From: Polaribacter litorisediminis
GTDB taxonomy: Bacteria; Bacteroidota; Bacteroidia; Flavobacteriales; Flavobacteriaceae
Assembly (NCBI RefSeq): GCF_019968605.1
Contig: NZ_CP082966.1
Location: 3,771,501 to 3,835,500 of the forward strand
Direction: 5' to 3'
DNA length: 64,000 nt
Shown here: one piece after another, positions 23,290-33,728 of the stretch
Layout: every line of letters starts with the position of its first letter
Numbering within the stretch: position 1 is the first letter of the stretch
Translations under genes and position numbers: made by a program
The notes under the pieces: model-generated
Seen by the model: only the letters and a program-made list of their open reading frames with translations
The model's database searches: none
Told to the model about the DNA's origin: nothing

Positions 23290-24639
23290 CTAGATTCCTA
23301 AAATTAATTTTGCAATCATAAAATAAATTAAAATTCCAAAAATATCATTACTGGTCGTGATAAAAGGGCCTGTTGCAATGGCTGGATCGATGCCTCTTTT
23401 ATTCAAAAATAAAGGAACAAACGTACCAATTAATCCTGCCACAATAATCACGACAACTAAAGATGTAGAAATTGCCAAGGCTGTATTGATTTTACCTTCA
23501 TACGCCCACACAAAAAAGAAAAGAAATAACGCTAAAACAAAACCGTTTAAGGCTGCTAAAAGCATTTCTTTTAACAATCTGCTATTAATGCTTCCTTTTA
23601 CGTCATCATTCGCTAAACCTTGCACAATAATTGCGGATGATTGCACACCTACATTCCCTGCCATGGCAGCAATTAGCGGAGTAAAAAAGAATAAAACGGC
23701 ATTTTCTGCAAACGTGTTTTCAAAAAGGCCCATGATTAAAAAAGCGCCAACACCCCCTAGTAAACCTAAAAATAACCAAGGCAAACGTGCTTTTGTAAGC
23801 TCTAAAATACTATCGTCAGAATCTACATCTTGTGTTAAACCCGCCGCCATTTGGTAATCTTTTTCGGCTTCTTCTTTTAAAACATCTACAATATCATCAA
23901 TGGTAATTCTACCCAAAAGCACATTTTTATCATCGACTACAGGAATGGCTTCTAAATCGTATTTTGCCATGATTTTAGCAACTTCTTCATCATTTTCGTG
24001 CACATTTACAGCATCTACGGTAGATTTAGAAATATCGGCAATTTTTTGATCTGATTTGGCAATAATTAAGTCTTTTAAAGACAAACGCCCTACTAGTTTG
24101 TCTTCTTTATCTACCACATAAATAGAGTGCACTCTGGTTACTTCTTTTGCTTGCCCTCTAATTCTGCGCATACAACCAGCAACGGTCCAAGTTTCATAAA
24201 CCTTTACAAGTTCTTTTGCCATTAGAGCTCCGGCAGTATTCTCATCATAAGACAATAACTCTCTAATATCTGCTGCTAATTCATCATCATCAAGTGCATT
24301 AATAACGCGTTTTTGTCTCTCTTCAGAAAGTTCGCCAATAATATCTGCGGCATCATCAGAATCCATTTCGCCCACTTCGTCTGCTATTTCTTGTGCTGAA
24401 AAATTTTCTAGGATTTTTTCACGAATATCTTCATCTAGCTCGGTTAAAATTTCAGAAGTTTTTTCACTATCTAAAAGTTTAATGATGTAGATAGCTTCTT
24501 CGAAATTTAATTCGTCTAAAACCTCTGCAATATCTGCAAAGTGAACATCAGAAAAAATAGCTGTTATTTCTTTATCGTTATTCGAAACAATTAATTCTGA
24601 TAAGTGGTCTATAAAGGCATCGTTAAGTTCAAATACCAT
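23290..24639 (-). CDS. mgtE: magnesium transporter MgtE
   Basis: 449 residues, full length. The N-terminal acidic helical domain (residues 10-130, with [10 protein letters not shown]) is followed by two CBS domains (about 135-255) and five membrane helices (about 285-447) with the [18 protein letters not shown] signature. MgtE is a homodimeric inner-membrane Mg2+ channel gated by Mg2+ binding to its N and CBS domains. The start overlaps the end of rsmA by 11 bases, so the two are co-transcribed. Confidence 0.96.
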   Translation of the reverse strand: MVFELNDAFIDHLSELIVSNNDKEITAIFSDVHFADIAEVLDELNFEEAIYIIKLLDSEKTSEILTELDEDIREKILENFSAQEIADEVGEMDSDDAADIIGELSEERQKRVINALDDDELAADIRELLSYDENTAGALMAKELVKVYETWTVAGCMRRIRGQAKEVTRVHSIYVVDKEDKLVGRLSLKDLIIAKSDQKIADISKSTVDAVNVHENDEEVAKIMAKYDLEAIPVVDDKNVLLGRITIDDIVDVLKEEAEKDYQMAAGLTQDVDSDDSILELTKARLPWLFLGLLGGVGAFLIMGLFENTFAENAVLFFFTPLIAAMAGNVGVQSSAIIVQGLANDDVKGSINSRLLKEMLLAALNGFVLALFLFFFVWAYEGKINTALAISTSLVVVIIVAGLIGTFVPLFLNKRGIDPAIATGPFITTSNDIFGILIYFMIAKLILGI

Positions 24640-25432
24640 TGGATACTAATTTTTGGGTGAGTACAATAAATTCCTGAACAGACAATTGCTCAGGTCTTTT
24701 CGCAAAGATAGGTTCTTCTTTGAGAGTTTCCGAAAGATTGAAAGACTTTAAGCTAGAACGCAACATTTTTCTGCGTTGATTAAAGGCTGTTTTTACAACT
24801 CTAAAAAATATTTTTTCATCTACGGGCAATGAATAGTCTTTTTTTCTGATGAATCGTATAACACCAGAATCTACTTTTGGTGGCGGATCAAAAACAGTGG
24901 GTGGCACTGTAAATAAATACTCAACATCAAAAAAAGCTTGTGTTAAAACTGATAAAATTCCGTATACTTTAGAGCCTTCTTTTTCGGCAATTCTTTTGGC
25001 TACTTCTTTTTGAAACATGCCTGCAAATTCGGGCACAAATTCTCTGTTTTCTATGGCTTTAAAGACAATTTGAGTGGAGATATTGTAGGGAAAATTACCA
25101 ATGATGGCTACTTGCTTTTTATGGAAAATTTCTTGAATTTCTTTCTTTAAAAAATCGCCCTCTATGATTTCAAATTTTTCTTTGGAGGTGTTTAAGTTTA
25201 AGTGCTCAATAGGAAAAACATCTTTTAAATAAGCAACAGATTCTCGGTCTAATTCCATGACCGTAATTTTTGGCTTTTTTTGCAATAAGTATTTGGTTAA
25301 CACACCCATTCCTGGACCAATTTCCAAGACATGATCGTAACCTTTTTCTGTTAAAGCATCGGCAATATCTTTTGCAATGCTTTCATCCTTTAAAAAATGC
25401 TGACCTAAATGTTTTTTTGCTTTTACAGACAC
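24629..25432 (-). CDS. rsmA: 16S rRNA dimethyladenosine transferase RsmA (KsgA)
   Basis: 267 residues. It starts with the [12 protein letters not shown] motif, then SAM-binding [13 protein letters not shown] (near residue 35), the acidic VMELD and the catalytic NFPYNIS motif. The C-terminal helical domain has [13 protein letters not shown]. It dimethylates two adjacent adenines in helix 45 of 16S rRNA late in 30S assembly. First gene of a two-gene unit with mgtE. Confidence 0.97.
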   Translation of the reverse strand: MSVKAKKHLGQHFLKDESIAKDIADALTEKGYDHVLEIGPGMGVLTKYLLQKKPKITVMELDRESVAYLKDVFPIEHLNLNTSKEKFEIIEGDFLKKEIQEIFHKKQVAIIGNFPYNISTQIVFKAIENREFVPEFAGMFQKEVAKRIAEKEGSKVYGILSVLTQAFFDVEYLFTVPPTVFDPPPKVDSGVIRFIRKKDYSLPVDEKIFFRVVKTAFNQRRKMLRSSLKSFNLSETLKEEPIFAKRPEQLSVQEFIVLTQKLVSNGI

Positions 25433-25792
25433 GCGCTTTCTTTTTTATCCTTCTTAAACAAAGATACAGGTATTGTCGGCATAGTGATTGACTGATTCAA
25501 ATTTAAATTAAATCAAATGTATAAAAAGGTGGTTTTTATATACACATGCAGTTTCTAATCGAAAAGAGTTCCTCGATGCTCTGCGTCGAGGGTTCCGTTG
25601 GAATTGTCATTCCCGTGAAATTTATGCTCAACTAGATTGGGTAACGGGAATCTAAATAATAGAATTTTGGTTTTTGACTTTTTTAGGTCAAAGCTTGTGC
25701 TTAACTTGATTTCGTATGAAACGAGCGAAACCTGTCTGCCGGCAGGTACCTCTATTGCTTTGCCTCGAGGATAGTTCGTTTCAAGAAATTCT
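25433..25792. other. intergenic region with decayed dispersed repeats
   Basis: No gene seen. It contains GTCATTCCCGTGAAA and, 40 bases on, ACGGGAATC, an inverted pair seen in many dispersed flavobacterial repeats. It also holds the palindrome CCTGTCTGCCGGCAGG near 25732 and CGAGG/CCTCG words near 25570. It looks like relics rather than regulation. Confidence 0.5.
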
Positions 25793-26122
25793 TTAATTCC
25801 CCAATTTTGTAGGATAAAACTCTTTAATTAACTTTAATTCTGTTCTAAAAGCCAACATTTTATCACCAAATTTTTTAAGACTTTCTATTTGCAATTTATC
25901 TGCATCCTCTTTATAATAGGCCTGTAAGTATTCTTTAGAGCGTGCTGTATATTGCACAGAATAGGTTTTTCCGCCCATTTCTTCATCAACCAAAACCTCG
26001 GTAAGTTTTGCCGATAAAAATTTGCCAGTATTTAAAACATCCGGAATATGTAGTTCCATCCAGGTTAACCATTCTTCATGAACAGTTTCATCAATATTTA
26101 TGGTTACGTTGTATATGTACAT
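25793..26122 (-). CDS. DUF4286 family protein
   Basis: 109 residues, ferredoxin-like fold of the DUF4286 type: starts MYIYNVTINIDETVHEEWLTW, with YSVQYTARSKEYLQAYY in the middle. Cytosolic and conserved in Bacteroidetes; biochemical role unknown. Monocistronic by position, between rsmA and a TPR gene on the same strand. Confidence 0.85.
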   Translation of the reverse strand: MYIYNVTINIDETVHEEWLTWMELHIPDVLNTGKFLSAKLTEVLVDEEMGGKTYSVQYTARSKEYLQAYYKEDADKLQIESLKKFGDKMLAFRTELKLIKEFYPTKLGN

Positions 26123-26236
26123 TATTTTTTGGTTTTTTATTACTGGTCAATGATTCATGGTTTTTTGGCGAGTGTTTTTTTGATGAAGCTAAGAATTAAA
26201 AGCTATCAACTAAAACCAACAACCATGAACTATGAA

Positions 26237-28042
26237 TTACAAATTATCTCCTCTTAATTTTCTGTATTTTTTTCTGGCTTCTACCAAATAAATGCTAGAA
26301 GGATGTTCAAAAATTATTTTTTGATAATATTCTTGCGCTTTTTCGATGTTATTTAAATGATAATGATAAGTTTCTGCCATCAAAAAATTTACATCATCTG
26401 TTAAAATACCTTGGTTATCTGCAGCTATAATTTTTTCTAAACTTACAATAGCTTCTTCATATCTTTTTAGTTTGATGTATAGTTCTGCTTCTAAAAAAAG
26501 TACGTCATCATAAATAACTTCTCCCGGAACCAAACCATTTATTAAAATATCTTTGGATGAAAAAAGGTTTGAAATTTCTTGCAAAGCATCCTCATTTTTA
26601 TTCTGATAAGCCAAAAGTTCTGCCCTTGCTAATTGTTTTAATCCAGACGGAATAGAGTCTACAGGTTCATTGTCTGTAATTTTTAAAAATAGCGCTACTG
26701 CATCATTGGCAATGAGTTGTGTTGTAGAGCCTTTTAGTACTTTTAGTTGTGCTTTTGCCCACGTAAAGTCGCCTTTAAAATAACTTGTTTGTGCTACTTT
26801 AAAACGCGCTTGCTGCGCCAATTCATGGTTTTTTAATTGGGTTTGAATTTGAGAAAAATAAATTAAGGCTTTGTTAAAATTCCCTCTAAAAACCAATACA
26901 TCTCCTAATTTTAGTTTGATTCTCGCTTTGTCAAATTTAGTTTTTGAAAACCCTAATGCTTGCTCTAAAACAGCAGTTGCCTGTGCGGGTTCATTTTTAG
27001 TAAATGTTAAAAAATCTGCATATTCTACAAGGAGTTCTATGGTTTGTGCATTTTTGCCAAATTGCATAAATAAAGATTGAAATAAGTTTTCCGTTTCAGG
27101 GTTTTTAGAAGCTACAGCAATTTTTATTAGGTATACATTCGCATCAATTTTTTCTTCATTTAAGATCGAGTTTTCATTTACAAAAGAAAAACACTGTTGA
27201 GCAGATTCATAGGCTTTATTTTCAAAAGCTATTGTACCCAAACTAAAAATTTCTGATAAATCTGTAGGGTTTCTTTGGTACAAAGCTTTTTCTTGCGTAA
27301 AAGCTTTTTCATATTCTTTTTGTTGCGCAAATAACCAACTTAATAAAATATTCCATTCGTTTTTAGGGTTGCTTGCAGCTTTTCTTAAAAGCGTTTTTCT
27401 AAATAAAATATTGGTTTCATTTTGGGCATCCTCCGTAATGTATATACTTGCATATCTTTGAATTAAGTTCAGATAACTTGTATTCTTATCTACTAAATTA
27501 ATATACGCTTCAAACATTTGTTTAAAGTCTCCTTTTTCGCCATAAATCTGTGCTATTTGAAAATTATAGTTGGCGTTTTTATTGTTGTTCATTCCTTTTT
27601 GATACGCTAAAATGGCGTTGTCTAACAAGTTATAACCTTTAAAAAGACGCGCAATAATACTGGCATAAGAATCATTTATATCTATAGAATTGATGGCTTT
27701 TTCATAGTAAATCGTTGCTGCTTCTTTTAATTGTTGTCGCTCATAATTGTATCCTAAAAAAACATTTAAATACGTTTGGGAAGGATCTTTTTGAAGCTTT
27801 GTTTTTAGTAAAACTTCCGCAATTTTATAGTTTTCTGTTTCTTGATAGCAGCTAATTAACCGATTTAAATAAGAAGTATTAAAAGGACTTTTGTCATAGA
27901 GCTTCTTATAAATTTGAGTAGCTTTTTCATATGATCCTTGTCTGTAATAGGTTTCTGCTAAGAAAAAAGTATTCTGTTCTGCTTCTTGACTAAAAGAAAA
28001 GTTACAGAAAATTAGAAAAATAAGGATGAGGAGTTTTTTCAT
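26237..28042 (-). CDS. exported tetratricopeptide repeat protein
   Basis: 601 residues from the ATG at 28042 (a start three codons earlier is less likely because the signal peptide KKLLILIFLIFCNFSFSQ follows directly). At least twelve TPR units cover residues 20-595, for instance AETYYRQGSYEKATQIYKKL near the N-terminus and AETYHYHLNNIEKAQEYYQK at the end. Periplasmic scaffold or outer-membrane-associated protein; partners unknown. Confidence 0.85.
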   Translation of the reverse strand: MKKLLILIFLIFCNFSFSQEAEQNTFFLAETYYRQGSYEKATQIYKKLYDKSPFNTSYLNRLISCYQETENYKIAEVLLKTKLQKDPSQTYLNVFLGYNYERQQLKEAATIYYEKAINSIDINDSYASIIARLFKGYNLLDNAILAYQKGMNNNKNANYNFQIAQIYGEKGDFKQMFEAYINLVDKNTSYLNLIQRYASIYITEDAQNETNILFRKTLLRKAASNPKNEWNILLSWLFAQQKEYEKAFTQEKALYQRNPTDLSEIFSLGTIAFENKAYESAQQCFSFVNENSILNEEKIDANVYLIKIAVASKNPETENLFQSLFMQFGKNAQTIELLVEYADFLTFTKNEPAQATAVLEQALGFSKTKFDKARIKLKLGDVLVFRGNFNKALIYFSQIQTQLKNHELAQQARFKVAQTSYFKGDFTWAKAQLKVLKGSTTQLIANDAVALFLKITDNEPVDSIPSGLKQLARAELLAYQNKNEDALQEISNLFSSKDILINGLVPGEVIYDDVLFLEAELYIKLKRYEEAIVSLEKIIAADNQGILTDDVNFLMAETYHYHLNNIEKAQEYYQKIIFEHPSSIYLVEARKKYRKLRGDNL

Positions 28043-28118
28043 GTGAACCAAAGATAAAGAAGATAAATGTTAAATTTTTGTGAAACCATTCTTATTTTTT
28101 GGACTTCTTTGTAACATT

Positions 28119-28134
28119 TTGGCACAGATCTTGT
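28119..28134 (+). promoter_or_regulatory. candidate sigma-54 promoter
   Basis: TTGGCAC-AGATC-TTGT fits the -24/-12 consensus (TGGCAC-N5-TTGC) except for the last base. It lies 33 bases before the ATG of a 47-codon gene, giving a leader of about 20 bases. Requires an rpoN gene elsewhere in the genome, which this window cannot show. Confidence 0.5.
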
Positions 28135-28166
28135 CTATACTATAAATAACCAATCAAAACGAAACA

Positions 28167-28310
28167 ATGAACGAGCTAACCAACAAATACGAAAACGCCA
28201 AACAAAACTCAATTGAGTTCATGAAAAACGGACAAATAAGTGCTTATTTAAATTCGCTTTTAGAGATGAACAAATACAAAAGATTAATGATTGCTGTGAT
28301 TGCAAATTAA
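28167..28310 (+). CDS. conserved small protein, 47 aa
   Basis: Reads MNELTNKYENAKQNSIEFM and ends LMIAVIAN. Amphipathic and mostly helical, no signal peptide. I recall near-identical small proteins in other Flavobacteriaceae, which with the well-placed upstream promoter motif makes it a real gene. Function unknown. About 195 bases of low-complexity intergenic DNA follow before serS. Confidence 0.7.
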   Translation: MNELTNKYENAKQNSIEFMKNGQISAYLNSLLEMNKYKRLMIAVIAN

Positions 28311-28505
28311 AATTAGTTTGCAGTTTTAAGTAACAGTAAGCAGTCATTAACTAACAGAAAATTGATACTGACAAATAGTTTACGTTGCAGTAAATAGTAC
28401 TTAACGAAACGAAAACAGTTTATTAAGTGTAAGTATTTTTGTACATAAAAAGTAAGCTTTTTACGCAAAGCAGCGAACTGAAAAACTGCAACTGAAAACC
28501 GTTTA

Positions 28506-29780
28506 CTATTTTATCATGTCAAACCCACAATAAGGAATTAAAACATCTGGAATTTTAATTCCGTCTTCTGTTTGATAGTTTTCTAAAATTCCGGCCAAAA
28601 CTCTCGGCAAAGCTAAAGAGCTTCCATTTAACGTATGCGCAAATTCACTTTTTCCTTCGGCATTTTTAAAACGAAGTTTTAATCTATTCGCCTGAAAGGT
28701 TTCAAAGTTTGATGCAGAACTAATTTCTAACCATCGATCTTGAGCGGTAGAAAACAATTCAAAATCGAATGTAAGTGCAGCCGTAAAACCAGTATCACCA
28801 CCGCACAAACGCAAAATTCTGTAGGGTAGTTTTAATTCTCTTAAAATATTTTTAATGTGTTCTACCATGCCGTCTAAAGCCTCGTAAGACTTCTCCGGAT
28901 GTTCTATGCGTACAATTTCTACCTTATCAAATTGATGCAACCTGTTTAAACCACGAACATGCGCTCCATAACTTCCTGCTTCTCTTCTAAAACAAGGTGT
29001 ATAGCCCGTACAACAAATAGGAAAGGCTGATTCTTGTAATAAATTACCCCGAAACATGTTTGTAATTGGCACTTCTGCGGTAGGTATTAAATATAAATCA
29101 TCTTCTGTTACATGATACATTTGCCCTTCTTTGTCTGGCAATTGACCTGTACAAGTAGCAGATTCTTCATTGACCAAATGCGGAACTTGAACTTCAGTAT
29201 AACCGGCTTCCGTGTTTTTATCTAAAAAATAATTAATTAATGCACGCTGTAATCTTGCTCCTTTACCTTTATAAACCGGAAAACCTGCACCCGTAATTTT
29301 AGTTCCTAATTCGAAATCTATGATGTCATATTTCTTTGCCAATTCCCAATGCGGAAGTGCATGGTCTCCTAAATCAGGAATCGCCCCTTCGCTAAAAATG
29401 TTCTCATTATCTTCGGCAGAAGTTCCTGCTTTTACAGAGCTATGCGGAATATTAGGAATTTGATATAAAAGCGCTTGCAATTCATTTGCAAAAGCAACTA
29501 AACTTTCAGAAAGCTCTTTAGATTTCTCTTTTAGCTGCCCAGTTTTTTCTTTAAGAAGATTTGCTTTTTGTATTTCTCCAGATTTAAAAAAACCACCAAT
29601 TTCTTTAGATATTTTATTAGATTCTGCCAAGGTAGTATCTAACGCAACCTGAGTAGCTCTTCTATTTTCATCAGCCGTTAACACTTGCTCAATAATGGCT
29701 TCAGCGTTTGCGAAATTACGTTTTGCTAAACCTTCTAAAACGATGTTTTTATTTTCTCTAATAAACTGTACTTGTAACAT
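28506..29780 (-). CDS. serS: serine--tRNA ligase
   Basis: 424 residues, full length. The N-terminal long coiled-coil arm (about 27-100) binds the variable arm of tRNA-Ser. The class II core shows the TAEVPITNMFRGN motif, motif 2 (FRREAGSYG then GLNRLHQFDKVE) and motif 3 (ALPRVLAGILENYQT). Charges tRNA-Ser and tRNA-Sec with serine in the cytosol. Start at the ATG giving MLQVQFIREN. Confidence 0.98.
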   Translation of the reverse strand: MLQVQFIRENKNIVLEGLAKRNFANAEAIIEQVLTADENRRATQVALDTTLAESNKISKEIGGFFKSGEIQKANLLKEKTGQLKEKSKELSESLVAFANELQALLYQIPNIPHSSVKAGTSAEDNENIFSEGAIPDLGDHALPHWELAKKYDIIDFELGTKITGAGFPVYKGKGARLQRALINYFLDKNTEAGYTEVQVPHLVNEESATCTGQLPDKEGQMYHVTEDDLYLIPTAEVPITNMFRGNLLQESAFPICCTGYTPCFRREAGSYGAHVRGLNRLHQFDKVEIVRIEHPEKSYEALDGMVEHIKNILRELKLPYRILRLCGGDTGFTAALTFDFELFSTAQDRWLEISSASNFETFQANRLKLRFKNAEGKSEFAHTLNGSSLALPRVLAGILENYQTEDGIKIPDVLIPYCGFDMIK

Positions 29781-30150
29781 TTTCTGTAAGAATTATGAAA
29801 TGCAAAGATATAATTTGTGAAATAGTTTAACCCCGAATTCGTCAATAAAAAATAGGGGTAGTTTCTTTTATTTTCTTGTATTTTTTTGGGCGTTACCCGA
29901 AGGGTCAGGCTTTCGCACTCGCTTTTTTTGTAGAAAAACAAAAAAGAGCTCAAACAGTTGCTCAATCCTTAACGCAGATTGCGAAACTAAACAAGAATTT
30001 TTTTAAAATGCACTGGTATTATTTAGCTTTTTCTCCACATATTCTTGTCATGTAAACAAGGTAGAAATCTCAGAAGCTTCCGAAATTGCTCGCTCTCACA
30101 CTTATAAGATTGCTAACAAAAAGATACACCACGATTATAAGTTCTTAAAT
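29781..30150. other. intergenic region, no gene
   Basis: 370 bases between ribF and serS. It includes GGGCGTTACCCGAAGGGTCAGG and CTTTCGCACTCGCTTTTTTTG with a matching CAAAAAAGAGC arm, a decayed dispersed repeat of the kind common in Flavobacteriaceae. An open frame through it has no credible start. Confidence 0.5.
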
Positions 30151-31092
30151 TTAAGACTCTAAATTTTTAACAAGATAAGCTCTAGCAATTTCTTCATCTT
30201 TTTTAAGTTGATGAACTAACGAAGCTATAGAATCAAATTTATGTTCATCTCTCAAAAAGTAAAGAAGTTCAATGGTTAAATTCTGATGGTATAAATCTTG
30301 ATTAAAATCAAAAAAATGAACTTCAATAGTTTGATAACCTCCATTTAAAGTGGGTCTACTCCCAATATTCATCATCCCATAAACTATTTTGTTATCAATT
30401 ATAGATTTTACAACATAAACGCCCGTTTTAGGAATTAATTTATAAGTTTCTTTTATATCAATATTGGCTGTTGGGTAACCAATTTTACCTCCTAGTTTTT
30501 TGCCATTTACAACGGTACCTTGCAGCATAAAATGATAGCCTAAATAATTGTTGGCAGTTTTAAGCTTTCCGTCATGCAAAGCACGTCTAATTTTTGTAGA
30601 GCTTACAGAAACACTGTCTATGTCTTGTGCGGGTATTTCTTCCACTTTAAAATCATATAGATGACTATATTCTGTCAGTTGCTTAATATTACCTTCTCTA
30701 TTTTTTCCAAAATGATGATCGTAACCAATAATCAATTTTGATATATTTAATTGGTTTACTAAAAGATCTCTCACAAACTCTAAGGCAGACATTCTAGAAA
30801 ATTCTTTGCTAAAAGGATGAATAATTAAATAATCTAACCCCGTTTTTTCTAACAAACTAGCACGTTCATCAATGGTATTAATCAACTCGATTGAAGCATC
30901 TTTTTGCAACACCATTCTAGGATGCGGAAAAAAAGTAAGTACTACCGATTTTTTGTTTGCTTTTTTAGCTTCAGCAACTAATTTTTTTATAATTTGTTGA
31001 TGCCCAAAATGCACACCATCAAAAGTACCAATCGTCACAAAGGTTTGTTCTGTAGAAGAAAAATTAGTTATATTATTTATTATTTTCAACAA
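30151..31092 (-). CDS. ribF: bifunctional riboflavin kinase / FAD synthetase
   Basis: 313 residues. The N-terminal FAD synthetase domain has VTIGTFDGVHFGHQQII (nucleotidyltransferase GxFDxxHxGH), TFFPHP and the IGYDHHFGKNREGN motif. The C-terminal riboflavin kinase domain has GKKLGGKIGYPTANI. It converts riboflavin to FMN and then to FAD. Divergently transcribed from the penicillin acylase gene across 118 bp. Confidence 0.97.
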   Translation of the reverse strand: MLKIINNITNFSSTEQTFVTIGTFDGVHFGHQQIIKKLVAEAKKANKKSVVLTFFPHPRMVLQKDASIELINTIDERASLLEKTGLDYLIIHPFSKEFSRMSALEFVRDLLVNQLNISKLIIGYDHHFGKNREGNIKQLTEYSHLYDFKVEEIPAQDIDSVSVSSTKIRRALHDGKLKTANNYLGYHFMLQGTVVNGKKLGGKIGYPTANIDIKETYKLIPKTGVYVVKSIIDNKIVYGMMNIGSRPTLNGGYQTIEVHFFDFNQDLYHQNLTIELLYFLRDEHKFDSIASLVHQLKKDEEIARAYLVKNLES

Positions 31093-31210
31093 AGAATATT
31101 TAGGCTACAAATCTACAATAACTAAATGTTTTGCTCATTATCAATACAAAGTTTTTGAGTAGAATAAATTTATAAAAATATTGTATTTTTGTGAAAATCC
31201 ATTTTTCTAA

Positions 31211-33571
31211 ATGAAAAAAACACTGCTTTATCTGGCTGCAATATTTCTTTTTTTACTAATTAGTATTTCAATATATGTACTAAACATAAACAACTACCAA
31301 AGAGAAGGAAAAATCACAATAGCGCTAAATGATCATCCTATAAAAATACATCGCGACAATAATGGTATTGCATACGTAATAGCGCAAAATAAAGCAGATG
31401 CAATTCGTGGGCAAGGCTTTATTTTGGCACAAGATCGTTTGTTTCAAATAGAATTTTACCGTGCTTTGATAAAAGGAGAAGCTGCGAGTTTAGTGGGTAG
31501 TTCTATGTTGCAATCAGACATAAAAATGCGTGTACTTAATTTGGTAGGCAATGCTAAAAGAAGTTATCAATACTTAGATGCCGAAACAAAAAAAATGTTA
31601 GATTGGTATTGTGAAGGGTTTAATGAATATTTAAAAGTGGGCAAAGATGAGTTCCCTGTTGAATTAAGTTTGTTAGGTATAAAGCCAACTCCATTAACAC
31701 CACAAGACATTATTTCAGTTACACATTTTGTTGGTTTGTTTCATAGTCAAAATTTAGAAGATGAAGTTTTAAGTTTAAATCTAGCTGCAAGCATGGACAA
31801 AGCTTCAGAGCTTCTTCCACTTTCTATTAATTTAGATAGAACTAAGGAATTAAAAATTACAACAGATTCTATATCCTTGGCATTTTCATCTCAAACACAT
31901 AAATTATTTCATCAACTTGAAAATCCTATGGTATCCTATCCAAAATTAGGTTCCAATAATTGGGCTATTTCAGGAAAAAAATCACAATCAGGAAAGCCTA
32001 TATTATCAAATGATCCTCATGTTGATGCCAGAATACTTCCTGGTCTTTTTTATCCTATTGGATTATTTTGCCCGGAATTTAAAGCTGTTGGTATTGCTAC
32101 ACCAGGAATTCCTGGATTAATTTCAGGCAGAAATGAATTCGTTTCATTTGGCGTTACTAATGCTTACGGAGACAGTCAAGATTTATTTATTGAAGATGTC
32201 GAAGGTGCTTTTTACATGCAAGAAGAAAATAAAATTCCCTTTACTAAAAGAAAAGAAACCATCAAAGTTAAAGATAGTGCCAATGTTGAAATAGAAATTC
32301 GCCATACAAAAAGAGGTCCTGTTATTTCCGACTTTGATGTATTTAATATTCTAACAGATGATGTTGTAAGTTTACGATGGTCTTTAGCAGAAACTAAAAG
32401 TAATTCTATGGGTTTAGAGCGTATATTAGAAACTAAAAACGTTTTTGAATTTAGAGAAGCGCTAAAAGGCATGGACAATATGTTTTTTAATTATGCCATT
32501 GCAGATGTAGAAGGAAATATTGCACATCAAGCCACAGGGTTGGTTCCTGTAAGACGCAATAAAACAGGCGAAGTGCCTTCTAAAGCAAATCAACAAGATA
32601 ATTGGTTAGGTTTTATTCCTAAAGATTCATTACCACACATGATAAACCCAGAAAGAGGTTGGATTGGCACAGCCAATAATGATACGCGTCCAGATGATTA
32701 TCCTTATTATTATTCTAATCATTTCTCTCCATATTATAGATACCAAAGAATTACAGAACTATTATCAGAAAATAAAAAATTCAACGCTCAAGATATATGG
32801 CAAATGATTTTTGACGTAAAAAATATGCAAGCAGAGGCTTTAACGCCATTATTTGTTGCTGCTTTAGAAACAGAAGAAACCACTAAAGATATTGCAGCAA
32901 TTTTAAAAAAATGGAACTATAAAGATGGTATTAATGAAGTTGGTGCATCTGTATACAACGTCTTATATAATGAACTTTTATATTTAGTTTTAAATGATGA
33001 ATTGCCTGATGAGCTTGAAGATATGTATTGGGAAAACGTCTATTATTGGAATCAGAAGGTAGATGGATTTATAACATCAGAAAATGCTTTTATTGATAAT
33101 ATTGATACGCCACAAAAGGAAACACTTTCAGAACTAATTGTTGAGGCCGGACTTAAAACAAAACAACTTTTAACGGAAAGATTGGGTGCCAATCAAAATG
33201 ATTGGACGTGGGGTAAAATACACACCATACATTTTGTGAGTCCTATTAAAAAAGAAGGTTTTGGAAGCGGTTTACTAGGTGCAGAGCTGCTACCTAAAGC
33301 CGGTTCTAACCAAACACTTAATAGAGGTGGTTTTATAAAAAATATAGAACATAAATTTGAAACAAGTTGGTTCAGTTCTTTTAGAATGGTAGCGGACATG
33401 AATGATAAAGAAAAAATGATTGGTATTTTATCCGGCGGAAGTGCAGCAAGAATTTTTCATCCATATTACAAATCGCAATTAGAAAAATGGAAAACGGGCG
33501 AATATATACCGTATTGGATTTCTAAAGAAAAGGTTATAGAATACTCAGAATTTCAATTGATTTTAGAATAG
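31211..33571 (+). CDS. penicillin acylase family protein
   Basis: 786 residues. An N-terminal membrane anchor or signal (residues 5-24) is followed by the Ntn-hydrolase precursor layout: alpha chain, spacer, then LGSNNWAISG with Ser248 as the likely autoprocessed N-terminal nucleophile of the beta chain. The SNDPH motif follows, and NPERGWIGTANND further on. Such enzymes hydrolyse amides such as acyl-homoserine lactones or N-acyl amino acids; the substrate is unknown. A TATTTTTG box at 31184-31191 is a plausible -7 element. Confidence 0.92.
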   Translation: MKKTLLYLAAIFLFLLISISIYVLNINNYQREGKITIALNDHPIKIHRDNNGIAYVIAQNKADAIRGQGFILAQDRLFQIEFYRALIKGEAASLVGSSMLQSDIKMRVLNLVGNAKRSYQYLDAETKKMLDWYCEGFNEYLKVGKDEFPVELSLLGIKPTPLTPQDIISVTHFVGLFHSQNLEDEVLSLNLAASMDKASELLPLSINLDRTKELKITTDSISLAFSSQTHKLFHQLENPMVSYPKLGSNNWAISGKKSQSGKPILSNDPHVDARILPGLFYPIGLFCPEFKAVGIATPGIPGLISGRNEFVSFGVTNAYGDSQDLFIEDVEGAFYMQEENKIPFTKRKETIKVKDSANVEIEIRHTKRGPVISDFDVFNILTDDVVSLRWSLAETKSNSMGLERILETKNVFEFREALKGMDNMFFNYAIADVEGNIAHQATGLVPVRRNKTGEVPSKANQQDNWLGFIPKDSLPHMINPERGWIGTANNDTRPDDYPYYYSNHFSPYYRYQRITELLSENKKFNAQDIWQMIFDVKNMQAEALTPLFVAALETEETTKDIAAILKKWNYKDGINEVGASVYNVLYNELLYLVLNDELPDELEDMYWENVYYWNQKVDGFITSENAFIDNIDTPQKETLSELIVEAGLKTKQLLTERLGANQNDWTWGKIHTIHFVSPIKKEGFGSGLLGAELLPKAGSNQTLNRGGFIKNIEHKFETSWFSSFRMVADMNDKEKMIGILSGGSAARIFHPYYKSQLEKWKTGEYIPYWISKEKVIEYSEFQLILE

Positions 33572-33728
33572 TGCAAACCCAGTTTTTTATGAGTAAAACG
33601 CATAAATATAGATATGATTTTCCTAAAAAATAACATCAAATTAGTTGAATATCATAAAAAAAATGAATTTTATTACATAATTCAAAAATTTTTGTATTTT
33701 GCACTATAGTTAACAAACAAAACAAATT

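Noticed and set aside
23357..23857. 166-codon plus-strand frame
   Set aside because: Antisense to the membrane domain of mgtE; codon-frame shadow with no family features.
29735..29965. 76-codon minus-strand frame upstream of serS
   Set aside because: Runs through a decayed intergenic repeat, overlaps the serS start and shows no protein-like composition.
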